The notes beneath the pieces are model-generated. The model saw only the letters and a program-made list of their open reading frames with translations, was not told the DNA's origin and did not search any database. From positions 243,501-307,500 of the forward strand of contig JAOPHQ010002846.1 of the NCBI GenBank assembly GCA_030340625.1: a DNA stretch of 64,000 nucleotides, read 5' to 3'. The translations under genes and the position numbers were made by a program. Positions 23,428-36,773 of the stretch are shown piece after piece (position 1 is the stretch's first letter; every line of letters begins with the position of its first letter). This stretch comes from Merluccius polli. Its lineage: Eukaryota; Chordata; Actinopteri; Gadiformes; Merlucciidae.

Positions 23428-24453
23428 CGGAGGCGTACAATGGGCTCACAGCACCTCTCAGCACATAGTGCAACAATGTGAATGTGAAAAAGCATTGAAT
23501 ATTTAATGGAGGATGCAAAGAGAAAGAAAAAGGTTCCACCGTTTTGATATTGTACCATTTGATTGTAAATGACTAGTTGCAACAATAATAACAATAAACA
23601 TAAATAAAAAGTTGTCAATATATGCGTGCGACAATATTCAAGTAATATGAATTGTACCAGCTCCTACAGCTGTTTCAACAGTTGAACTTGCAAACTTGTG
23701 AAGGGCAAATGTTTTAAGAGCTGACACCAGAACAGCCCCCTGTCTGTTGTTTCTATTAGTGGTGCTCGACGCGTCACGCACCCTCGCTTAGCACACTTCA
23801 GTGCCAGGTGAAGGTAATTTGCATTTGAGTGTTGGAAATGGCAGACATAGTACACTACTACACTACAGATGCTGAATTACTTTCCTGCGTGTGCAAATGA
23901 TGTGGGCATTAAAATCCAGCCAGCAGACACCAAATAGACACAATATTGAAAATATTGCATGTTAAGCAAGTTAAACATGTTCCATGAGAACATGAACATT
24001 TGTAAATGTCCATGCTTCCTGTTGGTGCAGCGCTGGACTCAGGCATGAGAGACAGGCGTCTGTTGAGCTTGTTTAAGTCTGGCAAGTGTGTTAAAATTGC
24101 TTTTATTGGGGGAATGGGCAATATCTTTGTGTAGGGCATCAGGCAATATTCTTGGTGTGTATGTTGTGGTGTATATGGATTTTTGTGTATTATTGAATGT
24201 TAACTGTAGTTTGACAGTACATGTATACAAATATGTGTGTATATGGAGAGGCTGTATGCTGCTACGGTCACCTGTGTTTTCTTTAATGCCCAAGACAAAT
24301 TTCTCTGAAGGGAGACAATAACAGCTAATCTTATCTTAATCTTATCCTAAATAAAGCAGGCGACATAAGCGATATCGACCGGCTTCTGTGTTTTCACTAC
24401 AGGGCAGCTGCCGTGACACAATGCATGATGGGAGACATTAGGTGCGGCTGTAC

Positions 24454-24648
24454 CTCTGCAGATAGGGACCGGAAAGTCCCAGACAGAGACCCCCGCCGAA
24501 TTGGTGACACAGGTGAGGAGCGAGTGTCCATCCAGAACGTAGCCGGTGACGCAGCGGTATCGGATCTTGTCTCCGACGTTGAAGTGTGTCCCGTTCAGGA
24601 TGCCTTTGGGCGGAACACCTGGGTTTCCACACGCACTGCTGCGCAACT
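24454..24648 (-). CDS. csmd3: csmd3-like exon: Sushi (CCP) domain 1
   Basis: A single symmetric (phase 1-1) exon of 195 nt encodes a complete Sushi/complement control protein module. The acceptor is TTTTCCCAG abutting 24648 and the donor is AGAG|GTACAG at 24453. The four canonical cysteines are visible in CGNPG, RYRC, LTC and PIC, with the conserved tryptophan in VWDFPVPIC. The module starts ELRSSACGNPGVPPKG and includes the sequon NGT and the motif FNVGDKIRYRC. CSMD genes typically encode each Sushi module in one exon between CUB modules, which fits here. VPPKG, DKIRY and VTGY.LDGH resemble remembered CSMD3 most. Open frames on the opposite strand here are shadows. CCP modules are protein-binding folds, and CSMD proteins have been linked to complement regulation and dendrite or synapse biology; nothing in this sequence tests that. 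Confidence 0.96.
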
Positions 24649-27600
24649 CTGGGAAAACAAGGAGAACGCAAAAATATCACCTTCGTCCATCCACACATTA
24701 GTTACATTAGTCCCCATTGCTGGCAACAAAATGCTATTACAACCGTCGTATTACGGAGCGTCAAAATCAAAAGTGTGTTTTATCTTGATTTGTTTAGAAT
24801 TGTTCATACAAGAATTGATAAGATTTTGCATTACAATAGACGTTGGGCCAAACAAAAGTTTCTAGAACAAAGCTAGAGTAGAGCAAACGGCCAGTGTATG
24901 AAGTACACAAGCAACTGTTACTTTTCAGTAATGGCAATGACGCAACACCGCTTGCATTGGCAGGCATCCTTGTACTGAGTGTGTTTGTTGATGTTGGAAC
25001 AGAACAAATTATAACACAACAGCGAGGATGATACAAACAAGCCTTTTTATGATATACTCCAATAAAATTAGATTAGATAAAGCTACTAGATTTTATAAAG
25101 GCTTTAAAGAGAGTGTATTCACAAACAGTGGAGCTTAATATGCGAGGAGATTGATCATGCCAGCTCTTGGCACTCACTTAATCAGGTATCCTATTCTTAG
25201 ATAGATAGATCATTTGTTGTCCTCAAAGAGGAAAATAAACACAGTATATGGAAAATATATTTCTGCATTTCATTTGTGATCGTTTTGGGATTTGATCTCT
25301 TATACATGTGTAACCTGGGTGAAAAGACCAGGCATGTGCGGGGGGGGGGTGCCCAAAGTGCCCTTTCGTTTGTGAAGGCCTGTGACCGTCAAGAAGAGCA
25401 TTTAACAATTAATAATAATTTAGCTATAAATAAAATGACCTCGCTGCCGTCACTCAGTTCACATCACATGATGACCTCACCTGCCCTGACGGGGTTGCAG
25501 CTGTGACCCGGGGACGCTGCAGACAGACGCTCAGCAACATTTAGATAGATGGTGAGTTTCATTTGTGTTTAAAATCACTCAATGGATTATCAAGTTACAA
25601 TTTTGATATTAGCATTACACAGCATCACCTTCAAATCGTGCATCAGTTATGCAACATACGGTTAAGATGGCGTGTTCTCCGGAAACCCCAGCCCCTCCGA
25701 GTCTCTAAGATGGCTGGGTACTTCAAACTGTGTTGTTTGGCACGTACGCACTTACAACAGTCAGTCTTTCCCCCTGGTAGTCGCAGTGAGGCCTGCTTCA
25801 CCTCCGCTCCGGAGGTGTGCTTCACCTCCGCTGCTACAACTACATCGTAGGGGGAACACTGATGTGCCCCTTTTTAACTTTAAGTACCTGCCCCTCTAAA
25901 GGTCTCTGCACAGCCCATAACATAAAATAGTAATCTAACTCTAAGTTGTTTTGCTCATATTACAGTGTCTGGTTTCATTTACTTGACGCATGATCTAGAT
26001 TTTAGCTCGTACACAGACAGACTAGGGGTTGGGACACTACACATGCATATAGACATACATCCTTACAATCTGGAGAACATCCACGCAACTAATTACCATT
26101 TGTTCACTTTTCTATCTAGCTGGAACAAATAGGCAAAGCAAAACTACGCTCACAAAGAGAGCTACAAAGCAAGCAAGTGAGCTCAGTTTTTAGCACCTTT
26201 GTACAAGACTAATTTGTTTGAATATGTATACATTCATATTGTAACAATGCTGACAGAGTAATTGCATGCGATGATACTCTTAGAAAGAAAAAATAATAAT
26301 AATAATAAGGCCTTTCAAATGATTTTGTGGTGTCAGAACTCAACATGGCACTGTGTGCAGTAGTTGTCTAAAACCATTGTGTGCAGCTCGAATATAATTA
26401 AACCATTTATTCATTATCACATTTACGCAACTGACTCAATTATCTTGATTGAAACTAAATTAAAATTATACTATATTAGGCCAATATTATAATCTGTTGT
26501 GTGCATTTTCTGTGCATTATCATATGAAATGAATCATTTGATTGTCAAAAATCTTTTTGTTGTGCAGAATTGTGTCTCACACAAAAAAAAACATGTGATG
26601 GTTAGATTAGCAAATAGTTAGGAATGAGTGGTTACAGTCAAATAACTAGCATCCCCACGTTTGAGCTCCAGCAACTGCCTCTTAGGTGGATTACAGATGT
26701 CAGATAAGACTGGCTTTCTCCACACTGTGCTGCTTCAGACCTCTCAGCTGCAGTCAGAGCCTCAGCCTCCAAGCACAACAACTCCTCAACTCCTTTAGGT
26801 TCAAATTCTTTGATGGGCACAGTTCACCCCAATGCAGTTGGCTGGTCCACAGCAGCTTGTTACCATGCCAGACCAATATCAAAGATGTTGGTCTTAATCA
26901 GTCTCCTGATTATGACAATACAAAATACTAGAGTTGTTATTTCACATGTTAAAGATATATAGGAACATTTTGAATCACTGCACATTGCATGCAGATGTCC
27001 TCTTAACTGTCCTCTCTGATATAATACACATATACTGTATAATACAACTGATATAATAAAAATGAAGATACTTGGGCTAACTAGCCATTTTGAAATGAAA
27101 GCCCTAACATGATAAGATGTCACCTTCCATTGACAAGGTAATTAGTTTGAAAACACATTGCAGCAAAACATATTCATGTGTGCCACGAATGTCATCGTTC
27201 GAAAAACATTCAATCTTTGTTTAGGAGTTTAAATCCTCAAGGCGATTTTTTTTTAATAGGCTAAGAGTTTATTAATTTGAAAGAAAGAAAACAACAGAGC
27301 TATAAAGAGAGCAGTAAACTAAGATCCAACCCATCCATGTTGGTGCCAATCCACTTCAAAACACCAGGACTTTTGAAACCGGCAAAGCCCAGGCCAGGTC
27401 ATGGGTGTTGTAAACGCAGCGAAACAGGCAGAATCACCACATTGAGCTCATTTTCTACTTTATATATCCATCTGTCAACCAGAACAACACATCCCGGGCA
27501 TTGGCATGGCGATCAAGGATGGCCTAGAATGGGGCAGGCAGATGATTGGTAATTCAACCTAATGAGTCTCATTAGATCCAGTGTTGTTTCGTTATAATAG

Positions 27601-28170
27601 GGATATACAACGTCCTTCTGTCAGCCGGCCTCTCCTTTTTTTCCCCGATCACGCAGTCATGTGTAATTATTATATCCGATACAATGCCATCTGCTTCTCG
27701 GCTAATTATTTTGGCAAATGAGCGAACCAAGAAACCAAAACAATGTTTCTTCTATGTACGTGCATGTGTGTGTAAGAGACGTAGACTGAGAGGCTAAGAG
27801 AGAGAGAGAGAGAGATTTCATGATTTCACTAACAGAGGGAGCCTTAAAGTTACATATTTAAATGCTCATTTACAGAAATCATTCACTGATCCAATTACTA
27901 ATCCACTTCCCTGTGCAGATGCTCATATGTAGCTCTGCATTATTTTGGATAAATGCAATAATAATTGTCAGCCATTAGGGTACCAGGGAGAGCAGGGATG
28001 GTAAGGGGGCTGGGGGGGAAATTGCCGTAAGTCAAGTCGTGAACTCTGTGACACTATTGTTGTATTAAATTCAACCCATTACACCAGTACATAGCAACAA
28101 CTCAAAATGCAAGACTCATTTGTATAATACTGATGCCTTTGTCAAGGTTTTGATCATTTAGCATACTCTC

Positions 28171-28202
28171 CAACAAATACCCAAGTAGATGGGTATTTGT
28201 TG
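28171..28202. repeat. Perfect short hairpin
   Basis: CAACAAATACCCA and TGGGTATTTGTTG are exact inverses around AGTAGA (13-bp arms, 6-nt loop). It is not flanked by terminator or tRNA features. Confidence 0.95.
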
Positions 28203-29257
28203 ATGAAGAAACATACCACAACAAGGTCTGACTCCTGAGACTAACCTGTTAACACCGACCACATCCATGTCTAATAGCTGTTTAATAGCAATTCCACTCA
28301 TTGTTCACATCGTTCATCAGTAATGCTCCGACAAAGGAATGTGGGGTTTTCAATAAACCTCATAATAATTTTGCTAACATACTTATTGGCATAATTATTG
28401 GCATTGCTAATAGAGGCAAGATTGTGCCAGTAATTAATACTTTCATAACCCTTTTGTTTATTCTCTCCGTGTTTCTGTGAACACAGAGGCAAAATGCCAT
28501 GACAAATGAATTATTTGGTGAAAATACCTGGCAAATGAGCACAAAGTGTAATGTTGTTTGTGTAGCTGTTACTGATAACAACACTTACTAAGAATTTGCA
28601 GACAAAAAAAGAGATTGGAAAGAGAAGAACAAGGTAAAAGGGCAACTCACTGTGTTCATATTTTCAATCTGACAGGTCAGTCTCTGGTCCACGTAATAAT
28701 TAATATACACAATGTACGTCAATTAATTCGGTCCTTACAAACAAATGCTTATATCACTCAACTCAGTGTTCATATTTCAGCAGAGCCAGTGTCGTGACCC
28801 CTGCATGACCTTTTCCTCGTATTCACACTAGAGTTGAATCCCTCGCCATGGAGAATACAACATAGGCCTGCATTCCCCAGCGGGGAATTACAGAGAGCTT
28901 ATATATTATATATAATTGTTTGAAAAAAATCGAGTTGTGGGAGTTCAACAAAATGTGACGTGACATCAAACGCTATCTATATATCTACAAAGCTCCACAA
29001 CTACTTGGAGTTTACACAAGAGAAGTCCATTTTAGTTTCGGTACACTGATGAATTGAAACAAACAAAATGCATATGCAGAAAGTTGGAGCCAAACCGTTA
29101 AAGCTGGACATTTTATGAAGTAAGTTACAACCATCGGTGACAAAACAGAAAATATTTTTCACAATACCTCATAACTCGTATTACTCGTATTAACCTCGTA
29201 TTATGATATTTTACATGTCATATATCATTTATGATAGCTGTATTTTTTTTTACTAGG

Positions 29258-29435
29258 TTCAGGATAGTACTGCCTAGGGCGTTCGACTCCCAGCTCAAAG
29301 GTACAGGGTTTCATCATTCATGTCCACAGCCTTCCTCTATCCCAAGTCACTAACCCCTAGCTGATCCTTAATCACATGCATCTGAAATCACAGTAACTCT
29401 TTAGATAAAAGCGCCTCCTAAATGACTAAATAGTC
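29258..29435 (+). mobile_element. Decayed tRNA-derived SINE
   Basis: It shares with the better copy at 33705-33890 a degraded tRNA-like head and the block CACTAACCCCTAGCTG.TCCTT. It ends with TTTAGATAAAAGCGCCTCCT and AAATGAC, the common fish SINE ending (TTTGGATAAAAGCG...). The B box is degraded. Confidence 0.7.
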
Positions 29436-29475
29436 ATTTGATTGTAATATTAACTGCAATTGCCATTGTTTGCAG

Positions 29476-29510
29476 CATCTTTAATTGCAAAGTGGTTGCA
29501 ATTAAAGATG
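29476..29510. repeat. Perfect short hairpin
   Basis: CATCTTTAATTGCA and TGCAATTAAAGATG are exact inverses around AAGTGGT (14-bp arms, 7-nt loop), directly downstream of the decayed SINE. Confidence 0.95.
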
Positions 29511-30048
29511 TTTAGAGAAAAGCACAAAATAAATCTCCAAACATTTGGTGCTTTTAAAAATGTATTTATAATCTCCAAATAGTCATTTTTATGTCTGCCC
29601 AATCGGCACTTCCAGTCCCTGGAAGGAGAGAGCCCCCTTATTCTTTTTCTCAAGGGTTCTTTACTGGGTTTGGGGTTGTTGTTGTTGTTTGCCTTTTTGA
29701 GGGCTAGGGGGTTTCTATGCCTTTGAGTGTGATGCATAAGTTGACCTTGATGGTAACCATCACTACTGTATATCAGAAAACATCTCTAAAACCATGAGCA
29801 TGAGAGCTTTGTGAAGAACAAAAATAACAAGCAAACACTATTACCAACTCACCCGAGGTCACCAATTAAAAAGTAATAGATGCATCACGGTTGTAATTAT
29901 ACTAGCACCGAGTCTGTGCCCTTTGGTGTGTTGAAAGCCATAGTCAATGACTCACAGCGAGGAGGACCTTGAATTAAAATCAAAAGATGTTGATGAGATG
30001 AGAAGTGTTGTTGCATAAAGCAGTAGGGTTTCAACAAGGCCTTTATGT

Positions 30049-30361
30049 AAGGTGACCAGATTTAAATGAAAAACGGTGACATTTGTAGTTTGGTGGTATC
30101 AACAAAATATCAGATATTTTATCTATTTTTTTCTGAAATGAAAATAAAGGGACAGTTTACATTTTGCCTAGTCTTAAGCTTTGGTAAACCAGCCAAAAAC
30201 AGTAGGCTAATCGAATAGGGAATCGTTCTACATTGTATTGATAGCCTATTGTTTATGATCGGTCATCCTATTATTTTTTTTAAATGGGGACAGCTCCAGC
30301 CGGGGACGGGCCACAAGGAACAGGGACTGTCCCCCGGAAAATGTGGACGTCTGGTCACCCT
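30049..30361. mobile_element. MITE with TARGGTGACCAGA ends
   Basis: The inverted ends are TAAGGTGACCAGA on the left and TCTGGTCACCCTA on the right. The interior includes GGGACTGTCCCCCGG and AATGTGGACGTCTGG. Related repeats are common in fish genomes as I remember them. The length is about 310 bp and there is no coding capacity. Confidence 0.85.
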
Positions 30362-30962
30362 ACCATAATGGGAAACGTGAACTGGAACAGGAGAAGGTTA
30401 CAGCTGCTGTAGCTATAGACCTCTTGATGGCATAAAAAGGGGAAATGTGTGAACGCTCCAGATAAATTGGGCTCTTGACTTTCATGAGATGGAGAGGAAT
30501 GTGTGTGTTATGCATGCATATCCGCAGACATCCCTGAGCTAACAACTACGCCTGTCAGGGAGACCCTGAACAAATTGCATATATCAGTCAATGTTGAGGA
30601 AACAGCTGCTGCAGCTAAACTTCTTAACACCCTGTAAACAAACTGAGCTTGTGGAGCAAATCCATTGAACTGCCGATATACACAAAGTGGTGTACGTTGA
30701 ATTGACACAACATTGATCATACAAGGTTGATGTAAGGTACTGCTAACTTTCCCCGTCGTCTCGAGACTACTTCAGTAATCTCACCTGCATAGGTAAACGA
30801 AAAAGTACTTTTGCACAAGATGCTAAACGATATCAATATCTAATCACAAAAACACACTGAGCTTTAGATCATTCTACGCTACATTAATTCATAAATTGAT
30901 TCATTAATATGCTAGACTTCAACAAGCAAATCAACAAGAAATCAACACATTCAAAAACTACA

Positions 30963-30985
30963 GGGGGGGGGGGGGGGGGGGGGGG
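30963..30985. repeat. Poly(G) tract, 23 nt
   Basis: Twenty-three uninterrupted G residues between AACTACA and CGAAATC. Confidence 0.95.
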
Positions 30986-31860
30986 CGAAATCAAAGAGAT
31001 TCATCGCTTTGAAAATGTTGCAGTAATACCAATGATGAACCCAGTCAAGACAAGAGCAACATAAAGACCTTGATTCAAATGGAGGTAACGTGCTGTGATT
31101 TGACTCTTTATCCAGACACCCTGGCATGTATTCTCTTATCTCCATTTCACATGGACATGTGAGGCAATGCGGTGGGGTCTGTAGCCCCGTCATTGCAGAG
31201 GAGAAATTGAATGACATGATCCAGTAAATAAGGGAGTTGCCAGAAATCTCAGGGGTTGGGCTATTTATTTCCCCTGTATATTTAATGACTCTATGGCCCT
31301 TTGAAGAAGATGGAAGGTTGACAGAATGGCAGACAAGCACACAAACATGCGTACTCGTCCCCCTCCTTCCCACAGGAAGTGTCTAGGTCTGGGTAGACAG
31401 CTTCACTGTCTGCCTGGCTCGCCCCCATGCTTGCTGCATGGAAAGCTGGCTGCTGGATGACTTGGATGACTGATTAGCTTTTTGACGCAGGGTGGAAAAG
31501 GTTTTTGATCGGTCAAAATGTGTATGTACTGAATTAGACCTGTGTGTGTACGCACACGCACGCGCACACACACAGACAGTGCATCAACGCAGTGACCAAG
31601 CTGGTTTAATAGACATAATGAAATGTGTCAGGGAGCGCTGGAAGGACAGCCTCTATGGTTCCGTGGTGTGTTGCAAAATCCAATGCATTAGAAATACCAT
31701 ATCTCACCAATTTCATGACAGCAAAAGGAATGGTTTCGCTTTCAATATACAATCCTTCAACAAACTGCATTACCAGGCACCTGCACGTGGGACAGAAATG
31801 TGCCTTTTTAGCACCAGCTGTACCATCGACAAAGACATCAGTGGGGAAATATCACTTGCA

Positions 31861-31885
31861 GAGGGAGGGAGGGAGGGAGGGAGGG
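31861..31885. repeat. (GGGA)n microsatellite
   Basis: About six units of GGGA/GGAG following CTTGCAGA. Gly-Arg-Glu open frames across it are artefacts. Confidence 0.9.
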
Positions 31886-33704
31886 GCAATGCTCTCTTTT
31901 TTATTATTATTTTCTCTCCCCAGTCAACACGGGTTTGTCCTTGGAACAGTCCACAGCGCAGAAGGGTTAAGGTCATTTTGATCAAACTGTCGAAAGGGCC
32001 CAAAGGTGACACGCTAAACAGCAGTGCGACTTCGCTGTGTTCCCGGGGCCCGGGTTCCACTGCATTCCCGCGTACTTGGCAGGAGATTGACAGGGCCGGC
32101 AGGAAATGAGATTCTTATCTGGCCGCGTGTCCTTCACCGTCTCCTTCATATGCATACAGATTCGAATCCACTTAGCTGCTAGTCATGATTCAATCAGCTC
32201 AAGGAGCGGTTACAAGCATCACACATCCCAGAGTCACAGGAATGAGCAGCCAATGCATATTCATGTGCCATGCGGTACCATGGGCATTTTGCAACATAAC
32301 ACGGGGTAAAAAAAAACACTGCAGGCACCACTGCGGTCGTGATTCTCACGTAGATGCATAATGAATGAGTTTGGACAATATTTGTAAACGGTATGGGTGC
32401 CGGATGCTCGGCTAAGGGAGAATCCTGCTGTTTTGCGACATAGGGGGTGGCCCTATGAATGGTAGCGGTGGCTAGGCAAAAATCGAAACAGGATAATTAG
32501 TGCAACAACGACTAGAGGCAGGCTTGTTACCAAGAGACGGCCACAGATTGAATAAGTAATTGAAGAAGTAAATAATACTATGGACTGCTCTTAGCCTTTT
32601 AATATTTCTAGCCTTTTAATAATGTATGCGGTGGGTACCATATTCCAACTTCAGGCTAAGATTAATACAATTTACTAGAAATATAAAGTGTAATATTCCC
32701 GTCGTAAGTGTGGCCCAAAGGCAGCTTTGGCTTCCCAAGGGACGACTATAGAGTCGGTGGATATTTTGTCCCGATGTAATAATGAATCTACCATTGTTCT
32801 CTCTTGTGGGCAACATCAGATATTGGCTGAGTCACATGTGTATCAATGTCCAAATAAGTCGAAAAATAGACAGAGAGAGAGCGAGGAAGGAATGGAGAGG
32901 TCTTCTGTCAGGTCAGTCGTGGTAGCAGACCATGAACAATTAATGTGTGTAGGGAATCAAAGTGGAGAAAGGGCAAGTAAAAATGTTTTTATACAACACA
33001 ATATAATATTCATATATTCAAGAAAGCCTTTTATTAAATATAGTTTGACAACATCTTGAGTGCATGTATGAATATTTGCCCATGTGTATACACTATTTAC
33101 ATACACAAGGGGCTTACAGTGTGGATTCAGGCAGTGTTTTATCTGAATAATACTTTTGTTCACAACAATGCCAGGCATGTACCTCAATTGGGTTAAAATG
33201 AGGGTGAAACCTTTCTGCTGGGCGCCATCATGCTTAAAATCACGATAATCTAATCTTTGTCCATTGTAATTTCCTCCATAGCTAAAAGCAGGAGATGTTG
33301 GGTTGAGAGTTGGCGTGTGTGAGGCTGGCTGAAATGACCCGGGAAAGAGACAACAGGATGGATTTACTAATGAAACCAGGGATAAGGCTATCGCTTATCA
33401 GAGCAGTGCTTTTGTCACTTCCTATAACTGTAGTGCAAACAGCCTCCATTCATGAACTGAGTTGGTGACAAGCAGGCACCTGCAGACACACCTTGCGATG
33501 TGACATAAAGCCTATTCTGTATTCTAGCCATATCGCAATCCAATATTTAGCCAGCAAACTATTTAGCCAGTTTACCTCATGAGGGAAGGGAACACATTTA
33601 TAGACGCTTGCATTATTTACACAGGTAAACATGGCCAATTGGATAATAATATTGATGTTTAACAATGTGTATTCTGTATTGTTAATTGGTCCTAATATCT
33701 ACTC

Positions 33705-33890
33705 TTAGTGGGGCGATACAGTCTTGTGTTTAGACGAGTGTTCGAGTGGCAGCCGAAAGCTGCTGGGTTCGATCCCCAGTGTACGTATAGGCTTTCGTTG
33801 AGCATGGTGCCTAACCCCTAGCTGCTCCTTTATGACTTTATGAGTGTATTTACTCAACGTCGCTTTGGATAAAACCTAAAAAGAGCTAAA
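33705..33890 (+). mobile_element. tRNA-derived SINE
   Basis: A tRNA-like head is followed by a good RNA polymerase III B box, GGTTCGATCCC, at 33766-33776. Next come a body with GGTGCCTAACCCCTAGCTGC and the fish-type ending GTCGCTTTGGATAAAACC at about 33860. The A box is degenerate. A related, more decayed copy lies at 29258-29435. Confidence 0.85.
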
Positions 33891-35217
33891 GAGTAACTAG
33901 AATTAATAAAGGTAACTTACCCTGCATGCAGCTCTTTGAGCTTAGTGAGTGTGTCTACTACATATTACTTCCCACAGCAAATACCAAGGACATGGTTTTA
34001 GAAATAGCTTCACACAAACACGTTTAAGTAATGTTCTACACTCCTATGTAGACTCATTGCCCATTCATTGGAGTGAAAACTGTAGGGATTGTATTTCGTG
34101 TAACTTTTGCTCTGCACTGTCCTGTTTTATAGCGGCTTGTAACTTATTGTCGATTTCATTGTATTGTTGTCCACTACCTGACCTGCAACAGGTGGCAATG
34201 ACAGTCAATTACAGACAAACAATACAATTACTGCCCGATCTAGGCTACTACAACATTTTGAAAGACATTTCTGACCATTATTTGTGATAATTATAGCCTA
34301 CTCAAAATTGACTAAGAAGAATCCATTCCAGTCAACAACTCAACAGCACATTACAGGCTGTAATCTGAAATTGATCTCAGCAAATGTAATTTATTTGAAC
34401 CAATGTGTTTGTGTGTAATAATTTCAAAACAAGGGCAAAGATGTACTATTATCTATTATTATAATATTTATCAAATGCAATTTAATCCAATCCCGTCTGT
34501 GAGGCAGATTAGGCGCATGGGGGGAAGATGCCAAAGTAGACAAATGAGCCAAAACGCAACTTATCAAAAGAAAGATTAGATTAGAACTGTATTCATCGCT
34601 GTGGGGGAAGCATTGAGAAAGGTGTTAGAGGAGTGTAGCACACAGAACAGGCAGAATGCAATAAGATAAAGATGATAATAACAGCAGATGAAAAAAATAA
34701 AGTGAGAGAGAGAGAGAGCAAGAGAGAAAGTCACAGAAGGCCAGTAGAAATTTAGACTGCCACCCAGACGCGCTCTGCAGCTCCGCTTCGACACAGCTAT
34801 CTCTGCAAATCCATTAGTTCAACTAATTCCCTTCGCCAGCTGCTGTGCAATCTCGAACGCACCTCTGGAGTTCGGCAATGGTCTAGGAATTTGTGGGGGT
34901 GGAATGTTTATTTGGAAAATATGAGATTCATTTGCTGATTTGCGGTACCCTGTGTTTTCATAACTCAACTGTGGAGGTCCTAGAGGAAATCAGGCAGAGC
35001 AAGCGAGATCACACACCATCTCTATAAAGAGGAAAATGTCTACATTTTCACTAACAGAGAATGACTGTTGAGACGCTTTAGGTTCATCCAGGCCTGTCTG
35101 TGTTGATAACTTACTTAAATGCCTTTTTTGTTTTAATTGCATACATGTCATTGTCTTGTAAATGAGAATACAAAGTAGCAGACACAACTGGGGGAGTGTG
35201 CACTGTGCTTCCCTTAC

Positions 35218-35330
35218 CTTGGTAGACTATCTTGAATCCGTGAGCGCTTACTGCAAAGTCGCTGGTAAGCCTCAGTGAAAAGATGGATCCAGTACTGGTA
35301 ACAGGCGGTGGAATTGTAAACCCTGTTAAC
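35218..35330 (-). CDS. csmd3: csmd3-like exon: C-terminal half of CUB domain 1
   Basis: This exon completes CUB1. The acceptor TCTTCCGCAG abuts position 35330 and the donor is CAAG|GTAAGG at 35217. It enters in phase 2 and leaves in phase 1. Joined to the previous exon it reads K-LTGFTIPPPV, then TGSIFSLRLTSDFAVSAHGF and KIVYQ. The L.F.SD....GF.i.Y pattern is the conserved last beta strands of a CUB domain. It is 113 nt long, exactly the length of the equivalent CUB2 exon at 4162-4274, which supports a repeated CUB exon architecture. PPPVTST and FAVSAHGFK agree with remembered CSMD3. The intron before it is 14.75 kb and the one after it 10.57 kb. Confidence 0.95.
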
Positions 35331-35377
35331 CTGCGGAAGAGAGGAGAAACAATCCCTTCAGTAGAGCACCCTTAGTT

Positions 35378-35381
<4 letters not shown>

Positions 35382-35407
<26 letters not shown>
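35382..35407. repeat. (CA)n microsatellite
   Basis: A pure CA run of about 13 units only 50 bp outside the 5' edge of the CUB1 second exon, upstream of its acceptor. Confidence 0.95.
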
Positions 35408-35408
<1 letters not shown>

Positions 35409-36773
35409 TCAGTCTCATGTTATGAATATGTAGGTTTTGCATGGCTTGGTAAAACAGTAGGCCTAACCTTGTATTTGATGTACTTTTTAACTCGTATAAA
35501 CGGGGTAATATCAAACACCATTGAGCACGTTAAATTAGTTTATCCCGGGTGCTCTGTCTCCATAAAAACAGGCTCCCAAACGCCGGGAGAATTGTAAAGC
35601 CCACTGTTCAGCAATAACACAGGCCATTCTTAACATTCAACACCCGATCCATTGTTGGGAGTGTTGTTGATGGCTGTCAGCTGCATTGTAACAAACTGCT
35701 TCATTGCTCCCTTTCAAAATAGGTGCAGATCTAAACAAATCCATGCGCCTTGACGACGTCGTAAACAAGATGTGTTGCTGACCATTCCTCAGCGCCATGC
35801 CGGCCAATGTTGTATCGACCCTTCAAACTCCCAAAAGCTAGGCCGTACAACAGTAAAACGGTGAACCCGGCCACGAATGCATACTATGTCCTGTCTGGGT
35901 TTTCACTTAATAGGCAAATTGTTATCCCATTGCTCATTATGATATTGTGATACTGTTGAACAAACGTACCAAGGCTACATATTTACCAAAAAAACAATAC
36001 AGCTGAATCCCATGAAGGCCTACAGCCCCGTGGGCAGAGAAAAGAAGGGGAAACTTCTTTATGGTAGCGCGAAATGAGGGGCTGTATTTACAGCTTCAAT
36101 AGAGATTCCAATAACAGCAACAGTGAACTCTGCTACTTTTCACAGTGAATAAATACCCTCTGCGGCAGCTACTGCACTTTATATACCAAGATAACACCAG
36201 TAGTCAATTCCAAGCTAATAGAGTTTGGGATAAATCTTCTAAAAAGATACAACTTGGATAAAGCTACTTTTAAAGTGTTATTTTCTTTGGTGGAACAGCG
36301 CTGATTTGACATTTACATTGCGAGAAGTTATTGCTACTCTTTGCACTTGATTATCAGTTTTCTGATACAGTAACAGTTCTCACATTAGATAAGATGTACT
36401 TTAATAGTCCCAGATGGGAGATTTTGAATACTAGAATATATAATTGTTAAGTTGGGAAAGTTGTTGTTTGTTTGCTTAAACTTAAGTTATTGTCAACGAG
36501 GCAAGTATTGTAATACTGATTTTGTAGTACAATGGTAGTCAAGTGAATAAGAACATCCTGCATGTCGTTTCATTCATCTATATTTTTTTCTGAAGATCTA
36601 AACTCAACAGTGAAAGTGTAATATTTCACTGTATTTACTTCATAATAGTGTGTTAGAAATTTGATCAGCTATATTTTTTCTTTCTTTCTATCTAGGCTGT
36701 CTCCTAATAACGCTTTTTTCATTCCTGCACCAAGGGCGAGGATGTACATGCCTATTTTAATGTCTGACATCTA

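Larger units (their letters stand above)
11553..24453 (-). other. csmd3: csmd3-like intron between Sushi 1 and CUB2 (12.9 kb)
   Basis: This intron holds an L2-like LINE fragment (11957-13790), a (CT)n tract, a poly(C) run, CTG and AAT microsatellites, a 111-bp palindrome (18893-19003), nested transposons (20219-22097), a 21-bp minisatellite and a 174-bp tandem duplication. Between 15.9 and 18.9 kb and between 19.1 and 20.2 kb only AT-rich unique-looking sequence and a poly(A) run (19609-19632) are visible. Confidence 0.75.
24649..35217 (-). other. csmd3: csmd3-like intron between CUB1 and Sushi 1 (10.6 kb)
   Basis: The intron starts GTAAGG and ends TTTTCCCAG on the minus strand. It contains two perfect hairpins (28171-28202 and 29476-29510), a decayed SINE (29258-29435), a MITE (30049-30361), a poly(G) run (30963-30985), a GGGA repeat (31861-31885) and a tRNA-derived SINE (33705-33890). 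A TAGATAGATAGATCATTTGT motif at 25201 may be a LINE 3' tail. The rest shows no supported gene. Confidence 0.75.

Noticed and set aside
24413..24865. 150-codon + strand open frame
   Set aside because: It is antisense to the Sushi 1 exon, which has correct splice sites, conserved cysteines and matching phase on the minus strand.
31492..32109. 205-codon + strand open frame
   Set aside because: It crosses a GGGA microsatellite, shows no domain, and has low-complexity, intron-like composition.
33705..33790. Possible functional tRNA gene
   Set aside because: The B box is good but the A box and cloverleaf are degenerate, and SINE body sequence follows; it is a SINE head.
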